From: JBBRUG01 sp038247995
GTDB lineage: Bacteria; Chloroflexota; Chloroflexia; Chloroflexales; Chloroflexaceae
Reading direction: 5' to 3'
Length of the DNA: 13,275 nucleotides
NCBI GenBank assembly: GCA_038247995.1
Contig: JBBRUG010000157.1
Span: forward strand, 1-13,275
Shown in pieces: positions 1 through 6,525 of the stretch. The notes under the pieces were generated by a model. The model saw only the letters and a list, made by a program, of their open reading frames with translations. It did not search any database and was not told the DNA's origin. Both the position numbers and the translations under genes were made by a program. Every line of letters begins with the position of its first letter. Position 1 is the stretch's first letter.

Positions 1-10
1 ACGATGCTCC

Positions 11-57
11 TTGGTCTTTGGTCTTTGGTCTTGGTTCGCTGGTTCGCTGGTTCTCGG
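11..57. repeat. Short tandem repeats: heptamer x3 then octamer x3
   Basis: The heptamer TTGGTCT occurs three times in succession (11-31). It is followed directly by octamers of the form GTTCNNNG: GTTCGCTG at 34-41 and 42-49, and GTTCTCGG at 50-57. The array ends just before the stop codon (60-62, - strand) of the leftward gene, so it lies immediately downstream of that gene. The octamer type closely resembles the three-unit arrays found inside the synthase gene at 4976, 5390 and 5750, which suggests one repeat class shared by coding and non-coding DNA. No terminator hairpin is seen here. Confidence 0.8.
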
Positions 58-59
58 CA

Positions 60-767
60 CTACTCATCATGCCTGCGCCCGAGTTGCGGGTGGCTGGTAA
101 CGAGGGCAACCGCCCGTGCCCAGGCATCGTTTTCGGCGCCGGCCGGCTCGTGGGTAAACTGATGATCTTGCTTGCGGATAAACTCATCCAGTTCGGCGAT
201 CAGGCGTCCCCAGATCGCGCCTTGGGTCTGGCGCAGCCGTTCGCGCCCCAGCGTAGCTGGCGCACGGCCCATAATGGTGCGCAGATGCGGTAGACATAGG
301 CCCACCGAGTCGGCCATGGCGCTATGGAGCGTATCGTCCGGCAGATGTTCGATCAGCGTGTCGATGTAGAGTTGCTCGGCTTTCCGCCGCTTGATACAGG
401 CTGGGCATTCTTGCTGCGGAGCCAATGGATCGGCCCCCGCTCGATCATTGCCGAAGAGTTGGCCCAGGATGCCTGCGCGTTCGGTGCTGCGGTTCGACGC
501 TAAATCCTCGCGCAGGGTGTTCAATATATCACGATGAATAATTGCCGTGCCGAGCGCCATGCGATTCTCGTAGAGCCGGTGACCATGCACGGGACAGAAG
601 CCGCGCGAGGCGCGCAAATGGCTCCGTAGGCCGCGATCATTGACCCGCTCGTAGCCGAGGCCGCCGAAGTAACGGGTCAGTTGGCGCAGCGCCAGCGTGC
701 AGATCGCGCAGCCTGGCCCACTCAGCGCATCACGTAGCTCAAAGAAGACGGTATGGTGGTTGGCCAC
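60..767 (-). CDS. DUF6062-like Cys/His-rich protein
   Basis: The protein is about 235 residues, function unknown. It carries four evenly spread metal-ligand-like pairs: CAIC in GPGCAICTLA near residue 22, CPVH in ASRGFCPVH, CPAC in QQECPACIKR, and CLPH in VGLCLPHLR. Together with the FELRDAL opening, YFGGLGYERVNDR and the C-terminal helices, this is the pattern I associate with DUF6062 proteins of Chloroflexota and some Firmicutes. The alternating CxxC/CxxH pairs suggest a bound metal (zinc or iron-sulfur), which is inference. No signal peptide or membrane segment is seen, so it is probably cytoplasmic. I chose the GTG at 767 because AGAGGAG lies six bases upstream and the FELRDAL homology begins just after it. 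The open frame continues to an ATG at 1025, but that extension runs through repeat DNA and looks non-coding. It diverges from the synthase operon, and no functional link is evident. Confidence 0.72.
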   Translation of the reverse strand: MANHHTVFFELRDALSGPGCAICTLALRQLTRYFGGLGYERVNDRGLRSHLRASRGFCPVHGHRLYENRMALGTAIIHRDILNTLREDLASNRSTERAGILGQLFGNDRAGADPLAPQQECPACIKRRKAEQLYIDTLIEHLPDDTLHSAMADSVGLCLPHLRTIMGRAPATLGRERLRQTQGAIWGRLIAELDEFIRKQDHQFTHEPAGAENDAWARAVALVTSHPQLGRRHDE

Positions 768-899
768 AGTCAGCTCCTCTAGGGCACATGCGATGACGGG
801 CGATGGACGATGCTCAGGGTCAAGTTGGAAGCGCACGTAAGGCAAGGTTTCAGGCGGCAGGTTGCGCGCATTGGAACGTGCATGGTGCTTGGTGTGGGT

Positions 900-928
900 A
901 CTATACTCCTTGATTACCGGCACCGCAA
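900..928 (-). promoter_or_regulatory. Candidate promoter for the DUF6062-like gene
   Basis: On the - strand TTGCGG (923-928) and TATAGT (900-905) are separated by exactly 17 bases. They match the housekeeping sigma consensus at 3/6 and 5/6 positions. Transcription would begin near 893 and give a leader of roughly 125 bases before the GTG at 767. This also argues that the upstream ATG at 1025 is not the real start. The call rests on sequence match only. Confidence 0.4.
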
Positions 929-970
929 GCCGATTACAGGGCTGTTGCAACGTCTGAGGGCCGCGCCATC

Positions 971-1225
971 CGCACCCCCCAACCCCCGCTCTGTCACGCG
1001 GGGTGGGGGGTAGACAGCATTGCAATACGCTATCTCCCTTCTCCCGTTCAGGGAGCGGGGCAGGGCTTGCAGGTGGAGGGTTTTTACAGGATCGCGTCCC
1101 AATGCGCTATTCCCCGCATCCCCCTGCTCCCCCTGCTCCCTCACGTGGAGCAGGGGGAGCCGCCGCAAATTCGGTGTCCTGATGCTGTCGGAAGCCCCGC
1201 TCCCGCTCAGGGAGAATGGATGTTT
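971..1225. repeat. Mosaic of palindromic repeat modules (intergenic copy)
   Basis: This non-coding block is built from the same modules that interrupt the third synthase gene. (1) 974-1011 is an imperfect C-rich/G-rich hairpin. (2) 1041-1060 is the reverse complement of the CCCCGCTCCC hairpin type. (3) 1070-1085 contains CAGGTGGAGGGTTTTT in + orientation. (4) 1128-1158 is a perfect 12-bp stem, TCCCCCTGCTCC / GGAGCAGGGGGA, with a CTCACGT loop. (5) 1159-1214 is the reverse complement of the spacer that joins the two hairpins in the coding copies, with about two mismatches, ending in a hairpin that has lost one arm. The main element is therefore inverted relative to the coding copies. The rest of the 768-1521 interval holds the two candidate promoters and the inverted repeat listed separately. 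I see no gene in it. Confidence 0.8.
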
Positions 1226-1379
1226 CACTATAGGCAGAAACGTAAGCAAGCGCATGAGCCCAACGCGCCACACGCTTAGCACGGCGCGCCAAGCGAAGCC
1301 GTCGGGGAGCCTATCCTTCACAGAGCGCGCAGGAGATCGACCAGCGCGACCCCAGAACGCTGACGCATAGCATATGGGA

Positions 1380-1402
1380 TCACTGAAAAAGTGAAACAGT
1401 GA
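1380..1402. promoter_or_regulatory. Perfect inverted repeat ahead of the synthase promoter (possible operator)
   Basis: TCACTG (1380-1385) and CAGTGA (1397-1402) are perfect inverse arms around an 11-base A-rich centre. A nested repeat, TCACT-GAAAA-AGTGA, occupies 1380-1394. It lies 23 bases upstream of the TATAAT box, overlapping where a -35 element and a regulator would sit. The role as an operator is inferred from position and symmetry alone. Confidence 0.35.
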
Positions 1403-1424
1403 ACGATAGATCTCCAGAAGAGCC

Positions 1425-1430
1425 TATAAT
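1425..1430 (+). promoter_or_regulatory. Candidate -10 box of the synthase operon
   Basis: TATAAT is an exact -10 consensus, 91 bases before the first synthase ATG, in the most A/T-rich stretch of the window. No good -35 sits 16-18 bases upstream. The nearest similar hexamer, GTGAAC at 1399-1404, gives a 20-base spacer, so an activator or an alternative sigma factor might be needed. No other promoter is seen before the three overlapping genes, so it may drive all of them. Confidence 0.45.
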
Positions 1431-1510
1431 AGATGTATACTGCACGCTTCGACTACTCGTTTCAATCGCTAGCCACCGAGCGGGCGCAAGCATTGGCTCT
1501 TTCTGCTTTT

Positions 1511-1515
1511 GAGGA
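1511..1515 (+). promoter_or_regulatory. Ribosome binding site of the first synthase gene
   Basis: GAGGA lies six bases before the ATG at 1522. This supports that start over the in-frame Met at residue 11 (MEPVAIIG), where the KS homology begins. Confidence 0.65.
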
Positions 1516-1521
1516 CAATTT

Positions 1522-4500
1522 ATGCAGCCTTCCCCCAATCGCTCCACCGGTATGGAGCCGGTCGCGATTATTGGCATGGCCTCCTTTTTTGCCGAGGCCC
1601 ACAACCTGGCGGCCTACTGGGATAACATCGTTCGTGAGCGCAATAGCATCACTGATGTACCGGCCTCGCGCTGGAATATCGCCGATTACTACGATCCCGA
1701 TCCATCCGCCCCCGATAAGACGTACTGCAAGCGGGGCGGTTTCCTGCCCGATATCGACTTCGACCCGCTGGAGTTCGGCCTGCCGCCCAACATCCTCGAA
1801 GTCACCGATGTATCGCAGTTGTTGGCCCTAGTGGCGGCGCGGCAGGCGTTTGAGGATGCCGGCTACGGCGCCGAGCGCGGCCATAATTTTGAGCACACCG
1901 GCGTGATCCTGGGCGTCTGTGGCGGGCAAAAGCTGATGACGCCGCTGATCGCGCGCCTGCAATACCCGGTCTGGGAGCAGGCTATGCGCAGTTGCGGGCT
2001 GAGCGAGGAGCGCATCGCCGAGGCGATTGCGAAGATTAAGTTGGCCTACATCCGCTGGGAAGAGAACGCGTTCCCCGGCATGCTCGGCAATGTGATCGCC
2101 GGTCGGATCGCCAACCGCTTCGACCTGGGCGGGATCAACTGCGTAACTGATGCCGCCTGCGCGTCGTCGTTGAGCGCACTCCAGATGGCCCTGAGCGAAC
2201 TGAGTGCGCACCGCTGCGATATGATGCTGACCGGCGGCGTCGATACCGACAATTCGCCATTTATGTATATGTGCTTCAGCAAAACGCCGGCCTTCTCGCG
2301 CCAGGAGGTGCCGCGGCCATTCGACGCCGAATCCGATGGCATGATGGTCGGTGAGGGGTTGGGCATGCTGGTGCTCAAGCGATTGGCCGACGCCGAGCGC
2401 GACGGCGACCGGGTCTATGCGGTGATCCGCGGCATCGGTTCGTCGAGCGACGGGCGCTACAAGAGCATCTACGCGCCGCGCTCGGAGGGTCAGGCCCGCG
2501 CCCTGCGGCGCGCCTACGCCAATGCCGGCGTACCGGCGGCGAGTATCGGCTTGATCGAGGCCCACGGCACCGGCACGGTGGCCGGCGATCTGTGCGAGGT
2601 GCAGACGCTGCGCGAGGTGTTCAGCGAAGATAACCCGCGCCAGGCGCATATCGCATTGGGGAGCGTGAAATCGCAGATCGGTCACACCAAGGCGGCCGCC
2701 GGAGCCGCCGGGCTGATCAAGGCGGCGCTGGCCCTGCACCACCGGGTGCTGCCGCCCACGATCAACGTCGCTGCGCCCAACCCGAAGTTTGGCCTGGAAG
2801 GCTCGCCGCTCTATCTGAACACGCACGCCCGCCCCTGGTTGCGCACAGCAGACGCTCCACCGCGCCGCGCCGCCGTGAGCGCCTTTGGCTTTGGGGGCAC
2901 GAATTTCCATGTCGTGCTGGAAGAATACGCCGCTGATCACCAGCAGCCGTATCGGATGCACCAGACAGCCCAGGAGATCATTTTGGCTGCGCCCACGCCG
3001 GACGCACTGCACGAACGCTGCGCCAAGTTGGCCGAAGCGCTAGACGGGCCGCAAGCGCCGCAGATCTTTGCCGACCTGGCTGCGGCGACACAAACGCTTG
3101 CCTTGCCGGCCGAACAAGCGCGGGTCGGCTTTGTAGCCGCCGGCCCAACCGAGGCCCGCGAGCATCTGCTGCGCGCCGGCGCAATGATCAGCGGCCAGCC
3201 AAGCGCCGAGCGCCTACAGCACCCAAAAGGGGTCTTCTATCAGCGCCGCGGGATCAACACCGCTGGGCGGGTCGTGGCCCTGTTCCCCGGCCAGGGCTCG
3301 CAGTATCTAGAGATGGGGCGCGAGCTGACCCTGAACTTCCCGCCGCTACGCGACTTACTCGGTCGAGCGGACGCGCACAGCGCCGGTGTGTCGCTTTCCG
3401 AGGTGCTGTTTCCGCCGCCGGCCTTCACGTCCGCCGCGCAAGCCGCCCAGAATGAGCAACTCCAGCGCACGGAATATGCCCAGCCGGCCATCGGTGCGCT
3501 CAGTGTCGGCATGTATGGCCTCCTGCGCGCTGCCGGATTTCAACCGGCGATGACGGCCGGCCATAGTTTCGGCGAATTAACTGCGCTCTGGGCAGCCGGC
3601 GCGATCAGCGACGATGACTACCTGGCACTTGCCCACGCGCGCGGCCAGGCCATGGCGCCCCCATCCGATCGGTCATTCGACGCCGGGGCGATGCTCGCCG
3701 TCGCCGCCGAACCGGCGGCCGTGCAAGCGATTGTCGGCCGGATTCCCAGCGTTACGGCGGCCAACCTGAACGCCCGCGATCAGGTGGTGTTGGCCGGGCC
3801 AACGGCGGCGATCGACCAGGCCCGCCAACTGCTGCGAGCCGCCGGCCTTAGCGCTACCGCGCTCCCGGTTTCAGCGGCCTTTCACACCCCGCTCGTCAGG
3901 CACGCCCACGCGCCGTTCAGCCGCGCTGTGCAAGCCTGTAGCTTCAACCCGTCGCGCGTGCCGGTCTATGCCAATGCCACCGCGCAGCCCTACCCCGCCG
4001 ACCCGCACGCCATCAAGCAACAACTCGCCGATCAGCTCCTCCAGCCGGTGCGCTTCCTCGACCAGATCGAGCAGATCTATGCCGCCGGCGGCGCGATCTT
4101 CGTTGAGATTGGCCCGCGTAGTGTGCTGACCAACCTGGTCAAGCGCATCCTGGGCGACCGGCCGCATATCGCTGTGGCGTTGAACCCCAGCCGCGAGTCG
4201 GACAGTGATCGCCAATTGCGCGAGGCTGTTGTGCAGCTACGGGTCGCGGGTGTGCCGATGCGCGGCATCGACCCCTACCAGCGTGAGCAGGCGCCGGCGC
4301 CTACCGCGAAACGTCGCGGGCCGACCGTCCGCCTGAATGGTGGCAATTATGTGAGTGAGCCGACCCGCACCGCCTATACCGACGCAATCGCTCGCGGCCC
4401 TCTGGCGAGCGAGCCAATAAGTAGTGAGAAAGGTCAGACTATGACGATATTCCCCGCAGGCGTGCAACTGCCGTCCCAGGAGCCGTACCCGAGCCTTGCG

Positions 4501-6525
4501 CCGGTAGATCAGCCCGACACGCCGCCGGCTCACGCGCCGGCTGATCACGCCACCCCGCCTGCAGCGGCCTCGCCGGTCGAACTCATGACGCAGCTTCAGG
4601 CGCACCAGCGCGAGATCTTGCAGGTCCACCAGCAGTTTCTCACCTATCAGCACGAATATGTGGGCCTGTTGCTGCAGTTGCCGCAGTCGGCGGCGGCGCA
4701 CCACGAAGGCGGGTTGGCCGCCATGCATCAGATCCAGACCGAAACGCTGCGCATTCATCAGCAATTTTTAACCCAGCAGGGCGATTATGCGGCCGGGCTG
4801 CTCCAATTGATCCAGCAGCAGGTTGCGCTTGGGGTGGCCACACCTGCGCCCATCGGCGATCACGCGGGCCGCCGCGACATCACGCCCATCTTCGCCCCTG
4901 CTGTACCGCCGTCCCGCCGGGACGGCGCTCCGCCGCCCGCGCCGAACGGCACACCGCCCATCAGTATCGACAGCAGTTCCGTGGTTCCCCAGTTCCCTGG
5001 TTCCGCCGCCCCCACGCCCGACCCTGCCTTGATGGCGCAACTCACCGCGGGCCTGCTGACGGTCGTGAGCGAGAAGACCGGCTACCCCCGCGAGACGCTC
5101 GAACTCGATATGGATATGGAGTCCGACCTCGGCATCGACTCGATCAAGCGCGTCGATATTCTCGGCACCATGCAAACTCGCTTCACCTTGCCCCGCCTCG
5201 CCCCCGAAGAACTCGCCGAACTGCGCACCCTCGCCCAGGTCGTGGCGCATTTGCAGGCTACCGGCGACCACGCGAGCCGCCGCGACATCGCGCCCATCTT
5301 CCCCCCGGAGCCACTCGCGCCCGTCGTAACAGTGATGAACAACACGCCGCCCACGCCGAACGACACACCGCCCATCAGTATCGACAGCAGTTCCGTGGTT
5401 CCCCAGTTCCCTGGTTCCGCCGCCCCCACGCCCGACCCTGCCTTGATGGCGCAACTCACTGAGGGCCTGCTGACGGTCGTGAGCGAGAAGACCGGCTACC
5501 CCCGCGAGACGCTTGAACTCGATATGGATATGGAGTCCGACCTCGGCATCGACTCGATCAAGCGCGTCGATATTCTCGGCACCATGCAAACTCGCTTCAC
5601 CCTGCCCCGCCTCGCCCCCGAAGAACTCGCCGAACTGCGCACCCTCGCTCAGGTCGTGGCGCATTTGCAGGCGGCTGGCGACCACGCGAGCCGCCACGAG
5701 GCTACGCCCGCCACGCTCATCACGTCGGTGACGAACAGCAGCGACAGCGGTTCCATGGTTCCCCGGTTCTCTGGTTCCGTCCCCGCCACATCCGTTGCCA
5801 CCGCGCCGGCCATACTGGTGCGCCTGCCCGCGCCGGATCAACTCGAAACCCCGCCAATCGACGGCTGGAGCTGTGTCATCACCGACGACGGCACGCCTGC
5901 GGCGGGCCTCCTCGCAACGGAGTTGAGCGAATTGGGCTGGCAACCGGTCGTGCTGCGCCTGCCGACGACGGTGGTCGGCGCACGGCCGGCGTTGCCGCGT
6001 GGCGTGGGGCGAGTGGCTCTGCACGACATGAGCGAGGAGCAACTGACGCAGGCCTTACAGATGATCGCCGAGAGCTACGGCCCGGTAGGCGGCTTCATTC
6101 ATCTGCACCCCCAACCTACGGCCCTGGCTAAATCCAACGGCATGCTCAGCGCGGCCGAACAACAGATCGTGCGCATGGTCTTTTTGGCCGCCAAACAGCT
6201 CGCCCCCGACCTGACGACGGCGGGGCGCTCCGGGCGCGCGCTGTTTATGGCCGTCACGCGGATGGATGGTGCGCTCGGCACTGGAATGGCCCGCCCAAGC
6301 AGTCCGGTGGGTGGCGGGCTGTTTGGCCTGGTGAAGAGCCTGCGCCAGGAGTGGGCCGATGTCTTCTGCCGCGCAGTTGATCTCAGCCCCGATCTTGACG
6401 CCGAGCAGGTCGCCGAGTTGATTATTGCCGAGAGCGGCGACCCCGACATGGGCCTGAGCGAAGTCGGTTATGGCGCCCAGGGCCGCGTAACCCTCGCCGC
6501 CGACCTAGCGTTGGGTGGCGCATAA
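1522..6525 (+). CDS. PfaA/HglE-like synthase: KS-AT-ACP-ACP-structural half of KR
   Basis: This 1667-residue iterative type I synthase subunit resembles PfaA of PUFA synthases and HglE of heterocyst glycolipid synthases. The ketosynthase (about 11-467) has Cys213 in DAACASS, His348 in HGTGT and His388 in GHTKAAAG, and a PfaA-like DPDPSAPDKTYCKRGG segment. The acyltransferase (about 585-900) has FPGQGSQ, Ser682 in GHSFGE and His788 in AAFHTPLV, a malonyl-type signature. Residues 1020-1105 form a Gln/Leu-rich helical stretch with two HQQFLT repeats. Two ACPs follow, with phosphopantetheine serines 1207 and 1345 in LGIDSIKR. The C-terminal 250 residues resemble only the non-catalytic (structural) half of a KR (GGFIHLHP, GLFGLVKSLRQEW). 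The NADPH-binding half is encoded by the next gene, which overlaps by one base (TAATG). Two ACPs is few for a PUFA synthase (often five or more). The domain calls are firm, the product unknown. The near-identical ACP copies and repeat-derived linkers are noted separately. Confidence 0.93.
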   Translation: MQPSPNRSTGMEPVAIIGMASFFAEAHNLAAYWDNIVRERNSITDVPASRWNIADYYDPDPSAPDKTYCKRGGFLPDIDFDPLEFGLPPNILEVTDVSQLLALVAARQAFEDAGYGAERGHNFEHTGVILGVCGGQKLMTPLIARLQYPVWEQAMRSCGLSEERIAEAIAKIKLAYIRWEENAFPGMLGNVIAGRIANRFDLGGINCVTDAACASSLSALQMALSELSAHRCDMMLTGGVDTDNSPFMYMCFSKTPAFSRQEVPRPFDAESDGMMVGEGLGMLVLKRLADAERDGDRVYAVIRGIGSSSDGRYKSIYAPRSEGQARALRRAYANAGVPAASIGLIEAHGTGTVAGDLCEVQTLREVFSEDNPRQAHIALGSVKSQIGHTKAAAGAAGLIKAALALHHRVLPPTINVAAPNPKFGLEGSPLYLNTHARPWLRTADAPPRRAAVSAFGFGGTNFHVVLEEYAADHQQPYRMHQTAQEIILAAPTPDALHERCAKLAEALDGPQAPQIFADLAAATQTLALPAEQARVGFVAAGPTEAREHLLRAGAMISGQPSAERLQHPKGVFYQRRGINTAGRVVALFPGQGSQYLEMGRELTLNFPPLRDLLGRADAHSAGVSLSEVLFPPPAFTSAAQAAQNEQLQRTEYAQPAIGALSVGMYGLLRAAGFQPAMTAGHSFGELTALWAAGAISDDDYLALAHARGQAMAPPSDRSFDAGAMLAVAAEPAAVQAIVGRIPSVTAANLNARDQVVLAGPTAAIDQARQLLRAAGLSATALPVSAAFHTPLVRHAHAPFSRAVQACSFNPSRVPVYANATAQPYPADPHAIKQQLADQLLQPVRFLDQIEQIYAAGGAIFVEIGPRSVLTNLVKRILGDRPHIAVALNPSRESDSDRQLREAVVQLRVAGVPMRGIDPYQREQAPAPTAKRRGPTVRLNGGNYVSEPTRTAYTDAIARGPLASEPISSEKGQTMTIFPAGVQLPSQEPYPSLAPVDQPDTPPAHAPADHATPPAAASPVELMTQLQAHQREILQVHQQFLTYQHEYVGLLLQLPQSAAAHHEGGLAAMHQIQTETLRIHQQFLTQQGDYAAGLLQLIQQQVALGVATPAPIGDHAGRRDITPIFAPAVPPSRRDGAPPPAPNGTPPISIDSSSVVPQFPGSAAPTPDPALMAQLTAGLLTVVSEKTGYPRETLELDMDMESDLGIDSIKRVDILGTMQTRFTLPRLAPEELAELRTLAQVVAHLQATGDHASRRDIAPIFPPEPLAPVVTVMNNTPPTPNDTPPISIDSSSVVPQFPGSAAPTPDPALMAQLTEGLLTVVSEKTGYPRETLELDMDMESDLGIDSIKRVDILGTMQTRFTLPRLAPEELAELRTLAQVVAHLQAAGDHASRHEATPATLITSVTNSSDSGSMVPRFSGSVPATSVATAPAILVRLPAPDQLETPPIDGWSCVITDDGTPAAGLLATELSELGWQPVVLRLPTTVVGARPALPRGVGRVALHDMSEEQLTQALQMIAESYGPVGGFIHLHPQPTALAKSNGMLSAAEQQIVRMVFLAAKQLAPDLTTAGRSGRALFMAVTRMDGALGTGMARPSSPVGGGLFGLVKSLRQEWADVFCRAVDLSPDLDAEQVAELIIAESGDPDMGLSEVGYGAQGRVTLAADLALGGA
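4976..5005 (+). repeat. Octamer array encoding the linker before ACP1
   Basis: GTTCCGTG, GTTCCCCA and GTTCCCTG lie in tandem, followed by GTTCCG. Three 8-base units make 24 bases, so the reading frame is kept. The product is SSVVPQFPGS, a flexible linker. The second ACP linker has the same array at 5390-5419. Confidence 0.8.
5390..5419 (+). repeat. Octamer array encoding the linker before ACP2
   Basis: This is an identical copy of the array at 4976-5005, carried along by the 414-bp ACP duplication. It reads in the same phase. Confidence 0.8.
5750..5779 (+). repeat. Diverged octamer array after ACP2
   Basis: GTTCCATG, GTTCCCCG and GTTCTCTG are followed by GTTCCGT, again three units in the same reading phase. 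They encode GSMVPRFSGS between the second ACP and the KR structural half. It is more diverged than the two arrays before the ACPs. Confidence 0.75.

Larger units (their letters stand above)
4931..5694 (+). repeat. Near-identical tandem duplication of the ACP module (414-bp period)
   Basis: Bases 4931-5280 and 5345-5694 are almost the same, with about a dozen or so differences in 350 and an offset of 414 bases (138 codons). Each copy holds the linker with the octamer array, a whole ACP and the following GDHASR segment. A third, partial boundary copy (GDHAGRRD) stands at 4855, before the first ACP, and GDHASRHE follows the second. The unit is therefore roughly linker plus ACP. Many third-codon positions are still identical, which indicates recent duplication or ongoing gene conversion. 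Confidence 0.95.

Noticed and set aside
768..1025. N-terminal extension of the DUF6062-like frame up to an ATG at 1025
   Set aside because: The extension runs through repeat DNA and the candidate promoter at 900-928. The homology and a good Shine-Dalgarno favour the GTG at 767.
971..1225. CRISPR array or intrinsic terminator
   Set aside because: Repeat spacing and orientation are irregular, there are no unique spacers, and the hairpins lack a following T-run. The modules also occur inside a gene.
914..1321. - strand open frame of 135 codons in the intergenic region, and similar short frames on the + strand
   Set aside because: They consist largely of palindromic repeat modules that are open in most phases, with no recognisable domain or convincing ribosome binding site.
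1828..3012. Long - strand open frame opposite the KS of the first synthase gene
   Set aside because: It is antisense to a strongly conserved KS domain. Long antisense frames are expected in such GC-rich coding DNA, and its product is Arg/His-rich and unrecognisable.
4441..4446. Internal ATG with an upstream AAAGG, a possible independent start for a shorter ACP-containing protein
   Set aside because: The Shine-Dalgarno is weak and the frame is continuous with the AT. Nothing requires a separate start here.
4768..6042. - strand open frame of 424 codons with internal repeats
   Set aside because: Its repeats merely mirror the ACP tandem duplication on the + strand, and the product has no recognisable domain.
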